Shown in pieces: positions 56,868 to 64,000 of a stretch of DNA of 64,000 nt (position 1 is the stretch's first letter; the number at the start of each line of letters is the position of its first letter). The position numbers were made by a program, and so were the translations under genes. This stretch comes from Bdellovibrionia bacterium (GTDB lineage: Bacteria > Bdellovibrionota > Bdellovibrionia > Bdellovibrionales > JAUICD01), in assembly GCA_030427965.1 (NCBI GenBank), contig JAUICD010000002.1, positions 1 to 64,000 of the forward strand, given 5' to 3'. Below the pieces are notes generated by a model. That model did no database searches and was not told the origin of the DNA. It was given only the letters and a program-made list of their open reading frames with translations.

Positions 56868-58168
56868 TGAGACACTCCAAAAACACTTTGTACCAGTGGC
56901 TTTAAATTGATTTTTTTATGTTCTATTTCAATAGCACTGTAGAGCCGATCCATTGAGTTTTTCAGCTTTTCTCCATCATCACAATGGATTGTTAAAAGTG
57001 GTTCACCTTTTTGAACATGATCCCCGAGTTTTTTGTGAAAATAAAAACCGGAGTTCAAGTCGAGTTGATCTGATTTGTTTTTTCTTCCGGCACCAATAAG
57101 AACTCCCGCCATTCCGACTTCGTATGTATCAATAGCAGTTATATAGCCCTTTTCCTTTGCAAGAAGGGGTGTCTTGGTTTTTGCCTCAGGAAGTTTGGAA
57201 AGATCTCCTCCGTGTAATTCAACAAGAGATTGAAACACCTGAAGGGCTTTGCCAGAATCAAGGGAATCTCTGGCTTTTTCTCGACAGTCCTCAACTGTTT
57301 TTGACTTATCACTTAGGCAAAGCATATGTGCAGTCAACTCAATAGAAAGTTCTCTTGTGTCGGCATACGTTTCTTTGTCTCCACCTAAGACCTCCAAAGT
57401 TTCTTTGATTTCAAGAGCATTTCCCACGCAACGGCCAAGTGGTTGATCCATATTTGTAAGAAGTGCAACAACTTTGAGTCCACATCGCGCACCAATTTCA
57501 ATTAAGTTTTTGCAGAGATTCTCGGCATCTTTTTCTGACTTCATAAATGCACCTGATCCACATTTTACATCCATGACAAGGCCTTCAATCCCTTCGGCCC
57601 ATTTTTTAGAGAGAATGCTCGCACATATCAGTGGGATGCTTTCTACTGTTGCAGTGACATCTCGTAATCCGTAAATTCGCCTATCAGCAGGGCAAAGCGA
57701 TTCCGTTTGTCCGATAATGCTAATGCCATTTTTTTCAACGATATTTTTGAAATCTTTGAGATTTAGGGCTGTGTTGTAACCGGGAATACTTTCCAGTTTG
57801 TCCGTTGTTCCCCCAGTGTGTCCAAGTCCACGTCCTGTAATCATGGGGACTTGAAGTCCGCAAGCAGCAGCCATTGGGCCTAGTATGAGGCTTGCTTTGT
57901 CTCCAACCCCACCTGTGCTGTGTTTGTCGATTGTTGGAACTCCACTGTCGAATTTAAGATACTCACCAGAATTTTTCATTTCGCGAGTCAGAAAAAAGGT
58001 TTCATCTATTGTAAGAGGATTGAAGTTTGCAGCCATAAGCCAGGCTGACATTTGATAATCAGGAATTTCATCTTTCATATAAGACTTGATAAACCAAGAG
58101 ATCTCATCTTCAGTATGAGGTGTTCCATTTTTTCTTTTTCGAATGGTGTCGACGGGCAAATACCCCAC
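56864..58168 (-). CDS. Pyrimidine-nucleoside (thymidine) phosphorylase
   Basis: 434 residues, the DeoA/Pdp size. It has VPTIDKHSTGGVGDKASLIL (phosphate and pyrimidine binding), MITGRGLGHTGGTTDKLESI, YGLRDVTATVESIPLICASI, and the C-terminal domain ending in AIEIEHKKINLKP. It cleaves thymidine and/or uridine to the base and sugar-1-phosphate. The GTG at 58168 has AAGGGGATAAC just upstream. Divergent from the acylphosphatase gene by 82 bases. Confidence 0.92.
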   Translation of the reverse strand: MGYLPVDTIRKRKNGTPHTEDEISWFIKSYMKDEIPDYQMSAWLMAANFNPLTIDETFFLTREMKNSGEYLKFDSGVPTIDKHSTGGVGDKASLILGPMAAACGLQVPMITGRGLGHTGGTTDKLESIPGYNTALNLKDFKNIVEKNGISIIGQTESLCPADRRIYGLRDVTATVESIPLICASILSKKWAEGIEGLVMDVKCGSGAFMKSEKDAENLCKNLIEIGARCGLKVVALLTNMDQPLGRCVGNALEIKETLEVLGGDKETYADTRELSIELTAHMLCLSDKSKTVEDCREKARDSLDSGKALQVFQSLVELHGGDLSKLPEAKTKTPLLAKEKGYITAIDTYEVGMAGVLIGAGRKNKSDQLDLNSGFYFHKKLGDHVQKGEPLLTIHCDDGEKLKNSMDRLYSAIEIEHKKINLKPLVQSVFGVSQ

Positions 58169-58250
58169 ACGTTATCCCCTTGATATTATGAAGAAAAATT
58201 CCTCAAGCTCTCTTGGCAAATCATAAGAGATCGTCATAGCATGTGAGGCT

Positions 58251-58544
58251 ATGGACACAAAGCATATTTTCATTTCAGGTCGTGTACAGGGAGTGGGCTT
58301 TCGCTTTCATACACAAAGATACGCCAACAACAACGGGCTTAGGGGTTGGGTGCGAAATCTTGTGGATGGAAGAGTTGAGATACTCGCTCAAGGGAGTGAG
58401 AAGCAAATGAAGGGATTTATTCAATGGATAGGGGCTGGTGGCCCGCCCAATGGTCAAGTCGATGAGATGAAAATTGAATCTTCGGTTGTCGAAGTGGGAG
58501 AAAACTGTTTTTCTATAAGAGAGACAGGGAGTGTAGATGGCTAA
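58251..58544 (+). CDS. acyP: Acylphosphatase
   Basis: 97 residues. SGRVQGVGFRFHTQRYANNN holds the catalytic arginine and GWVRNLVDGRVEILAQG the asparagine; the family size is normal. It hydrolyses carboxyl-phosphate bonds such as in acyl phosphates. Its last 8 bases overlap the next gene, so they share a transcript. Confidence 0.95.
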   Translation: MDTKHIFISGRVQGVGFRFHTQRYANNNGLRGWVRNLVDGRVEILAQGSEKQMKGFIQWIGAGGPPNGQVDEMKIESSVVEVGENCFSIRETGSVDG

Positions 58545-58932
58545 AATATCTAAACTAATTTTAATTTTGGTAGTTGTATTCAGCACTTCTCTTCCTGCTT
58601 TAGCTCAAGAAAAGGCCGAAGGGGAATCAAAGTCGATTGGTCCAAGAAGGCAACTTGCAACAATCATTTTTGCAGGCCTTGGTGGAGCTGTTTTGGGATT
58701 AAGCACGTTGTCATTTTATGGGCGTCCACAAGATAAACTTGCAAACATTGCTGTGGGATTTGCAATTGGTTTAATCTCTGGAACGATTTACAGCTTCGTA
58801 AGTGTTGTGGACAGTCCTGACGACTATTATGGACATGTTGAAGATCCATATTTTCATGAAAAACTCAATTTTCAAGCTCAAGCGATGAATGAACCTGTGA
58901 TTTCAGCAACACTTGTTGATTTGAGTTTCTAA
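58537..58932 (+). CDS. Small exported or membrane protein, unknown function
   Basis: 131 residues. The N-terminal signal peptide (KLILILVVVFSTSLPALA) ends near ALAQE. Two hydrophobic glycine-rich segments follow (ATIIFAGLGGAVLGLSTLSF and LANIAVGFAIGLISGTIYSF), so it is probably in a membrane. The C-terminal 40 residues are hydrophilic with a terminal phenylalanine. I recognise no family. It overlaps the acylphosphatase end by 8 bases. Confidence 0.7.
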   Translation: MAKISKLILILVVVFSTSLPALAQEKAEGESKSIGPRRQLATIIFAGLGGAVLGLSTLSFYGRPQDKLANIAVGFAIGLISGTIYSFVSVVDSPDDYYGHVEDPYFHEKLNFQAQAMNEPVISATLVDLSF

Positions 58933-58952
58933 CACCTTGCTTGCCAATATAT

Positions 58953-58983
58953 AAAGATCTCTTATAACGAGATTTTCTTTTTT
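58953..58983 (+). terminator. Hairpin terminator for the acyP operon
   Basis: AAAGATCTC and GAGATTTT pair around a 7-base loop, followed by TTTTCTTTTTT. It overlaps the stop codon of the convergent gene at 58962. Confidence 0.6.
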
Positions 58984-59312
58984 AAAACCTGAACCCATTC
59001 ATTGCCATATTCAATTGCGTATGCACCATACGAACCAAATTCTGTTACAACATTAACAGAACAATAAATAGCAACGAGTTCGCTATAAGTACAAGAGTAC
59101 GTTACCTCTACTGATTCTGGAGCTACGGAGAAGTCATTTCTAACAACAGCAGCGAGGCGTCGCTCAAATTCGCTTTTTAATTTCGCATTCAAATCCAGGC
59201 CGGACCCTTCAAGCTCTGTGATTCTTATATTATCATGTACTGAATCAGCAAGTGAATGAACAGGTGATGTGAACAATGTAAGTAAAACTGTAGTGGCTAA
59301 GAGTTTAAGCAT
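58962..59312 (-). CDS. Small exported protein, unknown function
   Basis: 116 residues from the ATG at 59312, which has AAGGAGG about 9 bases upstream (a longer in-frame reading to 59381 adds 23 residues without a better Shine-Dalgarno). The N-terminus (LKLLATTVLLTLFTSPVHSL) is a signal peptide with likely cleavage near SLAD. The mature part has two cysteines (SCTY, IYCSV) that could bond. I recognise no family. Convergent with the preceding operon. Confidence 0.68.
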   Translation of the reverse strand: MLKLLATTVLLTLFTSPVHSLADSVHDNIRITELEGSGLDLNAKLKSEFERRLAAVVRNDFSVAPESVEVTYSCTYSELVAIYCSVNVVTEFGSYGAYAIEYGNEWVQVLKKKISL

Positions 59313-59648
59313 ATAAAAAAACCTCCTTCTGGCTCTTGATAGAATCAATTTGAACAGCGTTGTCCTTTTTATCACGCTCAAAACAAATTTTGTAAATTAA
59401 ACAGGTGGTTATCACTGCCAAAGAGTTGAAAACTCATCTTTTTTTCAGAAAAACAATGATCACGTGCCCAGTGGTTGCTCTGTTTAAATTTGAACCTGTT
59501 GGGCTTGAGTGAGGGTTTGCCCCCGAGTCTAAATAACGTCACCATTATTCATAATCTTTCTATAAACTCTCCGAATAGAACGGCCTCTAGTGGCGGGTTT
59601 TCTTTTTTTGCTTGGACTGATTGAAGGGGAGTTTAAGTATGAGGAACG
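59313..59648. other. Non-coding leader region before the radical SAM gene
   Basis: No gene is credible apart from a 6-codon frame at 59639-59659. It has the strong AAGGGGAG 8 bases before its ATG, and its frame overlaps the 22-codon ORF at 59649. Also seen: a T-rich run at 59598-59610, a TATAAA at about 59571 with no clear -35, and some short inverted repeats. This is likely the promoter and 5' leader of the radical SAM gene. Confidence 0.5.
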
Positions 59649-59717
59649 ATGTCTTTTAATACAAACACTTCGGCAAATGAACTGAGGTCTTTGGTTGTGA
59701 GACAATCATCTAGATGA
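59649..59717 (+). CDS. Short ORF (22 codons), candidate peptide upstream of radical SAM enzyme
   Basis: ATG at 59649 with GAGGA 3-4 bases before it, and TGA at 59715-59717. The peptide begins MSFNTNTSANELRSL and ends VVRQSSR. The next gene starts 9 bases after its stop. It could be the precursor peptide of a modified product, a translational leader, or simply chance. It has no cysteine; Ser, Thr, Asn and Arg dominate. Nothing else supports translation. Confidence 0.35.
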   Translation: MSFNTNTSANELRSLVVRQSSR

Positions 59718-59726
59718 GGAGCTAAA

Positions 59727-60788
59727 ATGGCTGTTTACAATACGAACAAATTCTTTGCATTTCCCAATCATATCGAAACTCTTAGAAATAAGGCCATCAC
59801 GCCACCTGTGCATATTCGAATAAAGCCAATAAATGCCTGTAACCATAGCTGCTGGTTTTGTGCCTATAGAGCTGAGGACCTTGATCTTGGAGAAGATATG
59901 AAATTGACAGACAAGTTGCCTCAAGAAACAATGACGGATTTGGTCACGGACATTATTGAATTGGGAGTAAAGGCCGTAACATTTTCCGGAGGTGGCGAAC
60001 CTCTGCTTTATAAGAACCTTGACAAACATATCGAGAGGCTTGCGACATCAGGCATAAAAATTGGAATTTTAACAAACGGTTCATTTCTTAGAGGAGAGCT
60101 TGCCAAAAACCTAGCAAAATACTGCACTTGGATTCGAGTTTCAACTGACGCATGGTCAAATGAAAGTTTGCGTGAGTCTCGAAAAGTGAAGATCGGAGAA
60201 TACGACAATATCATAAATAACATGGCAGATTTTAAAACTCTTGGCGGGACATGTTCTTTGGGAGTGAGTTTTATAGTTGGAAAAACGAATTACAATCATA
60301 TTAATGAATATTGTTTGCGTGCAAAAGAAATTGGAGTGGACCATGTTAAAGTGGCCCCATGTATTGTTTCAAATGATCCAATTGAGAATGAAGAATATCA
60401 CAAATGTATCCGCACAGATGCTTTAAATGAAATTTTAGTCGCGCAGAAATTAAATGATGAGAATTTCTCTGTGGTAAATCACTATCACTCATTGGGTGAT
60501 AAGTTTCAAAAATCATACTCCATTTGTCCATTTCGACTTTACTTGATGGTTGTGGGAGCTGATTCCAAAGTTTATACTTGCCAAGATAAGGCTTACACTC
60601 AAAGTGGAGAGATTGGAAATTTAAAAAACGAAGGCTTAAAGGCGCTTCTGAAGTCCAAATCTTACAATGAAGAATTCTATTCATTTGATCCAAGGTCAAA
60701 ATGTAAGCATCACTGCGTGGCAAATCAGAAAAACTTAGAGTTATGGAATTTTCTCAATATAGAAAGAGAGCATTTACAATTTGTTTAG
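59727..60788 (+). CDS. Radical SAM protein with SPASM-like C-terminal cysteines, unknown substrate
   Basis: 353 residues. PPVHIRIKPINACNHSCWFC carries the CxxxCxxC cluster (about residues 37-44), followed by TFSGGGEPLLYKN and the SAM-interacting segment. The C-terminal third has more cysteines (SICPFRLYL, YTCQDKAYT, SKCKHHCVAN), the look of a SPASM/twitch auxiliary cluster. Such enzymes modify peptides, proteins or sugars. The substrate is unknown. ATG 59727 has GAGGAG upstream. A 22-codon ORF ends 9 bases before it. It is convergent with pilT, 12 bases away. Confidence 0.8.
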   Translation: MAVYNTNKFFAFPNHIETLRNKAITPPVHIRIKPINACNHSCWFCAYRAEDLDLGEDMKLTDKLPQETMTDLVTDIIELGVKAVTFSGGGEPLLYKNLDKHIERLATSGIKIGILTNGSFLRGELAKNLAKYCTWIRVSTDAWSNESLRESRKVKIGEYDNIINNMADFKTLGGTCSLGVSFIVGKTNYNHINEYCLRAKEIGVDHVKVAPCIVSNDPIENEEYHKCIRTDALNEILVAQKLNDENFSVVNHYHSLGDKFQKSYSICPFRLYLMVVGADSKVYTCQDKAYTQSGEIGNLKNEGLKALLKSKSYNEEFYSFDPRSKCKHHCVANQKNLELWNFLNIEREHLQFV

Positions 60789-60800
60789 GGTACGTGTTTG

Positions 60801-61982
60801 TCAGCTTGATTTTTTTAAACTACTAAGTCCGCCCATAGGGACTTTTGGTTTTGTTTGAGAAGGTGTGTTTGTACTGTCTGTTTTTGGTGGAGCCCCTCCG
60901 CTTTGAGGGGGTGGCGTTGATCCACCGCTATTTCCGCTTCCAGAAATGTTTGTGCTTTTTCCTAAGAAAGCATTTCCTTCGTTTTTTGAAATAATGCCCT
61001 TTTTAATAAGATCACCAATTGCTGATTCAAAAGTGATCATTCCCTGTGCACGTCCGGTTTGCATAGAGGAAGGGATTTGGAAAGTTTTTCCCTCTCGAAT
61101 AAGATTGGCAACAGCAGGGGTGTTCACTAGAACTTCAATTGCGGCGGCTCGCCCTTGTTTGTCTGCTCTTGTGAGCAAAGATTGTGCAACAACGCCACGT
61201 AAACTTTCTGAAAGCATCACTCGAATTTGGGCCTGCTGTCCTTCGGGGAAGACATCGATGATTCGATCTACTGTTTTAGCAGCACTGTTTGTATGAAGTG
61301 TGCCAAACACAAGATGTCCAGTTTCGGCTGCAGTGAGTGCAAGGCCAATTGTTTCAAGATCTCTCATTTCACCAACAAGAATAATATCAGGATCTTCTCG
61401 AAGAGCCGCTCGGAGTGCGTTAGCAAATGAACGTGTGTGACTGGAGACTTCACGTTGGTTAATGAGGCTTTTGTTGTTTTCATGAACAAATTCAATGGGA
61501 TCTTCAACTGTTAAAATATGAGCGCGCTGATTCATATTGATTTCATGTATGAGAGCTGCAAGTGTTGTTGACTTACCAGATCCTGTTGGGCCAGTAACAA
61601 GGATAAGTCCTTTGTGGGCATCAATAAGGTTCATCACTTCTTTTGGTAGACCAAGTTCTTCAGATGTTAAAATATTCTCAGGTATAATTCGAAAGACAGC
61701 GCCAATGCCCTTTCTTTGCATAAAAACATTACATCGAAAACGCCCAACTCCAGGAAGTGAATAACTGCAATCCAGTTCCCACTTCTCAACAAAATTTCTT
61801 TTTTGCTTTTCAGTTAATATTTCAAAAATAAGAGCCTGTGTTTCTTCGCCTTTGAGTTCTCGGTAATTGAGTTTTATCATATCTCCGTGAAGTCTTAAAT
61901 AAGGTGACGAGCCACTTGTGACGTGCAGGTCTGATGCACCTTCTTTTTTCATGAGCTTAAAAAGATCATCTAACTTGGCCAC
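60801..61982 (-). CDS. pilT: Type IV pilus retraction ATPase PilT
   Basis: 393 residues from GTG 61982; TTG 62009 would add 9. GTG is preferred because it has AGGGAG upstream and begins VAKLDDLFKLMKKEGASDLH, the usual PilT start. Walker A is VTGPTGSGKSTTLAALI. The RAALREDPDIILVGEMRDLE and GHLVFGTLHTNSAAKTVDRI blocks are typical. The hexameric ATPase retracts pili for twitching or attachment. A Pro/Ser/Gly-rich tail of about 50 residues follows the core (NISGSGNSGGSTPPPQSGG), longer than usual. Divergent from RNase G. Confidence 0.93.
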   Translation of the reverse strand: MAKLDDLFKLMKKEGASDLHVTSGSSPYLRLHGDMIKLNYRELKGEETQALIFEILTEKQKRNFVEKWELDCSYSLPGVGRFRCNVFMQRKGIGAVFRIIPENILTSEELGLPKEVMNLIDAHKGLILVTGPTGSGKSTTLAALIHEINMNQRAHILTVEDPIEFVHENNKSLINQREVSSHTRSFANALRAALREDPDIILVGEMRDLETIGLALTAAETGHLVFGTLHTNSAAKTVDRIIDVFPEGQQAQIRVMLSESLRGVVAQSLLTRADKQGRAAAIEVLVNTPAVANLIREGKTFQIPSSMQTGRAQGMITFESAIGDLIKKGIISKNEGNAFLGKSTNISGSGNSGGSTPPPQSGGAPPKTDSTNTPSQTKPKVPMGGLSSLKKSS

Positions 61983-62029
61983 GTTGTTCTCACTCCCTTT
62001 GATACTCAACTTATCGGAAGAAATGTGGA

Positions 62030-63643
62030 GTGGATTTAATAGAAGCCCTTGATAATTCAGGTTTCAATGATTGGGAGTGGACTTTTGGCGAGTTCACACG
62101 TTATCTTGAACCCGTGGCATCTCAAATACTTATCAGTAAGAATCTAAGCGAAACACGTGTTGCACTTGTTGAAAACGGCGAGGTTACAGATTTCATTACA
62201 GAAAGTCGAAATCAAAAGGGATATGTAGGGTCTATCTTTCGTGGGAAAGTTTCGCGAGTCCTTCCAGGTATGCAAGCGGCTTTTGTAGACATAGGGCTAG
62301 ATAGGGCGGCTTTTTTGTATGCTGGTGATGTGCGTGATGAAAAAGAGGGCCCTGTCACACTGGATTTTTCAACTGCAGATGTTGAAGAAGACAGTGCGAT
62401 TCTAGGAGCAAAAAAACAAACTCAAGAACCCATTACTCCGATTCAAGACCTTTTAAGAGAGGGGCAAGAAATCATTGTTCAGGTTGCCAAAGACCCGCTT
62501 GGAACAAAAGGTGCTCGTATCACAACACATATTACCTTTCCAGGTCGATTTGTTGTGTTTATGCCAACTGTTGCACATTTGGGAATTTCAAGACGAATTG
62601 AAGATCAAGATGAGCGCGCTCGTCTCAAATCTATTATTGCAAACATACAGATTCCCAACGGCGGATTGATTGTTCGAACGGCTGCAGAAGGTGCAAGCGA
62701 AGATGCTTTGAGAGCAGATATTCAGTATCTATCTAAATTGAATGAAACGGTTTCAAACACATATTCTCAATCAAAAAAAATTGGACTGATCCATACAGAA
62801 CTCGACATTGAATTCCGATCCGTTCGAGATTTTATTCATGATGGCGTTGAGCGTGTCATTGTAGATGACAAATCTTCAAAAGAAGAAATCGAAAAATTCA
62901 TTCAGAAATTTCTTCCTCGCTTCAAAGGTCAGGTGGCCTTTTACGATGAGAAGGTTTCTCTTTTTGATAAGTACGAAGTGGACTTGGCTGTTTCAAGATC
63001 TCTTGGTCGAAAGGTTTGGCTGAAGTCAGGCGGGTATATTGTTTTTGATGAAGCAGAGGCTTTGGTCGTTATTGATATCAACACAGGGAGCTATGTTGGA
63101 AAGAAAGATTTTGAAGAAACAATTTTAAAGACCAACCTTGAAGCGGTGAAGGAAATTTGCTCACAGCTGAGAATTCGAAATTGTGGTGGAATCATCATCA
63201 TCGACTTTATTGATATGAGTAAACCGGGAAACAAAGAGGCCGTTGAAAATGCCCTCAATGAAGAGTTGAAGAAAGATCGAGCTAAAACCAATGTCTTGGG
63301 GATGTCAGATCTTGGCCTTGTTCAGATGACTCGTAAGCGTGTTCGTCCCTCGTTGGTGAAGTCTTTGTGTGAGCCTTGTTCTTATTGTGATGGTAAAGGT
63401 TACATTAAAAGTAAGGGCTATATTAGCCACGAAATATTGAGAGAGGTTGAACGGGAGACGGTGAGGACTTTAGAGGGCTCAGTGATTGTACATTGTCATC
63501 CCGATGTTGCGGCCTGGATCTATGATGAAGAGCCAAGACTTCTTGAGGCGCTTGAGCAAGAAAGCTGTCGTCGAATTATTCTAAAGGTCGAAAATGACTA
63601 TCATATTGAGCAATTTGATCTTTATTCTGATGAGGATATTTGA
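62030..63643 (+). CDS. rng: Ribonuclease G/E family endoribonuclease
   Basis: 537 residues, close to RNase G. The S1-type domain starts at ISKNLSETRVALVENGEVTD and VGSIFRGKVSRVLPGMQAAF. Catalytic aspartates are in IDINTGSYVGKKDFEET and IIIIDFIDMSKPG; the Zn-link is CEPCSYCDGKG near 445. It processes rRNA and decays mRNA. The reading starts at GTG 62030, giving 29 residues not found in typical RNase G; GTG 62114 would remove them but lacks a Shine-Dalgarno. It lies just upstream of rplU, a common gene order. Confidence 0.94.
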   Translation: MDLIEALDNSGFNDWEWTFGEFTRYLEPVASQILISKNLSETRVALVENGEVTDFITESRNQKGYVGSIFRGKVSRVLPGMQAAFVDIGLDRAAFLYAGDVRDEKEGPVTLDFSTADVEEDSAILGAKKQTQEPITPIQDLLREGQEIIVQVAKDPLGTKGARITTHITFPGRFVVFMPTVAHLGISRRIEDQDERARLKSIIANIQIPNGGLIVRTAAEGASEDALRADIQYLSKLNETVSNTYSQSKKIGLIHTELDIEFRSVRDFIHDGVERVIVDDKSSKEEIEKFIQKFLPRFKGQVAFYDEKVSLFDKYEVDLAVSRSLGRKVWLKSGGYIVFDEAEALVVIDINTGSYVGKKDFEETILKTNLEAVKEICSQLRIRNCGGIIIIDFIDMSKPGNKEAVENALNEELKKDRAKTNVLGMSDLGLVQMTRKRVRPSLVKSLCEPCSYCDGKGYIKSKGYISHEILREVERETVRTLEGSVIVHCHPDVAAWIYDEEPRLLEALEQESCRRIILKVENDYHIEQFDLYSDEDI

Positions 63644-63840
63644 AAGTGTTTCCTCGGCGACTTTTTGTGTGCCATCGCGTCAAAAAATAACTTGCTTATA
63701 CGCGTTGACGCGGCGACATATAAGAAGTGACCACACACCTGTTTACGAGTAGATTCCATCAGAACGGAGCTTGACAGAGTCTGTCACTCCGTGGCACATA
63801 AGTGTGCCTATTTATTAGGAATTTAAAAGGAAGTGATTAG
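63644..63840 (+). promoter_or_regulatory. rplU leader with two hairpins
   Basis: The gap before rplU holds two consecutive stems. The first is CGGAG with CTCCG plus GACA with TGTC (63765-63791). The second is GGCACA with TGTGCC (63793-63808), loop TAAG. TATAAG at 63719-63724 is a -10 candidate, but no good -35 is seen. The Shine-Dalgarno AAAAGGAAGTG follows 20 bases later. An autoregulatory ribosomal-protein leader is possible. Confidence 0.5.
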
Positions 63841-64000
63841 ATGTATGCCATCATTCGAACAGGCGGAAAACAGTACAGAGTTGAGCCTGGAAAAAAATTG
63901 AGAGTTGAAAAGTTAGAAAACGAATTGGGAAGCAAATTCACAATCACAGAAGTTCTAGCTGTCGGTGGGAAAGAGACATTTGTTGGTGCACCTCTTGTTG
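63841..64000 (+). CDS. rplU: 50S ribosomal protein L21, N-terminal part
   Basis: The first 53 codons are in the window; the gene continues past the right edge. It begins [20 protein letters not shown], the family N-terminus of L21, followed by [14 protein letters not shown] and the TEVLAVGGK segment. It binds 23S rRNA near domain I. GGAAGTGATTAG precedes the ATG. rpmA (L27) is expected to follow. Confidence 0.96.
   Translation, partial: MYAIIRTGGKQYRVEPGKKLRVEKLENELGSKFTITEVLAVGGKETFVGAPLV

Overview
This window is an AT-rich chromosomal segment of a Gram-negative bacterium. Lipoprotein signals, Tat and TonB-free outer-membrane-type exported proteins, a periplasmic N-acetylhexosaminidase and PilT all fit a diderm. 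The order dnaA / rpmH-rnpA-yidD-yidC-jag-mnmE-mnmG-rsmG / parA-parB-bactofilin / atp genes matches what I recall of Bdellovibrionota (Bdellovibrio-like bacteria), so I infer a member of that phylum. This rests on gene order and protein appearance, not on a database search.

Layout. 1-7405: the dnaA 5' end (minus strand, TTG start) faces a tightly overlapping plus-strand operon for ribosome, membrane-insertion and tRNA-modification proteins. 7383-10117: a small lipoprotein gene on the minus strand, then parA-parB-bactofilin, with two clear parS palindromes and a third variant palindrome just upstream. 10195-16576: F1 ATP synthase genes with b', b, delta, alpha, gamma, beta and epsilon, but no a or c subunit, plus a trailing unknown gene. 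16643-21123: a periplasmic GH3 enzyme, an apparently leaderless exported protein gene, a three-gene minus-strand operon (membrane protein, winged-helix regulator, lipoprotein) and a roughly 205-nt giant inverted repeat next to mfd. 21124-32065: mfd, and a membrane-arm-only complex I operon nuoA-H-J-K-L-M-N. 32316-33513: a helix-turn-helix/coiled-coil protein overlapping a SAM methyltransferase gene. 33723-41702 (minus): lon, a zinc-finger-less DksA-like protein, an LpoA-like lipoprotein, dnaJ-like, grpE and hemW. 41701-46257: a fused double M16 peptidase, an unknown protein, and tat genes. 46453-46773: a small lipoprotein gene whose start codon sits directly behind an 11-G tract.

46775-53243 (minus): asnS, then propionyl-CoA carboxylase in three separate polypeptides and the catalytic subunit of methylmalonyl-CoA mutase. 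Together they take propionyl-CoA towards succinyl-CoA. 53387-58168 (minus): a secreted subtilisin-like lipoprotein, an amidohydrolase, purine nucleoside phosphorylase and pyrimidine nucleoside phosphorylase, a nucleoside salvage set that would suit a predator or scavenger. 58251-60788: acylphosphatase, two small exported proteins, and a radical SAM/SPASM-like enzyme preceded by a 22-codon ORF with its own Shine-Dalgarno sequence. 60801-64000: pilT, RNase G and the start of rplU, which has a two-hairpin leader.

The most unusual signals are the poly-G tract before the small lipoprotein gene, the micro-ORF ahead of the radical SAM enzyme, the giant inverted repeat after mfd with a possible diverged relative near 32150-32240, and the parS variant with an altered centre. 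I saw no tRNA, rRNA, CRISPR array, transposase or prophage genes.
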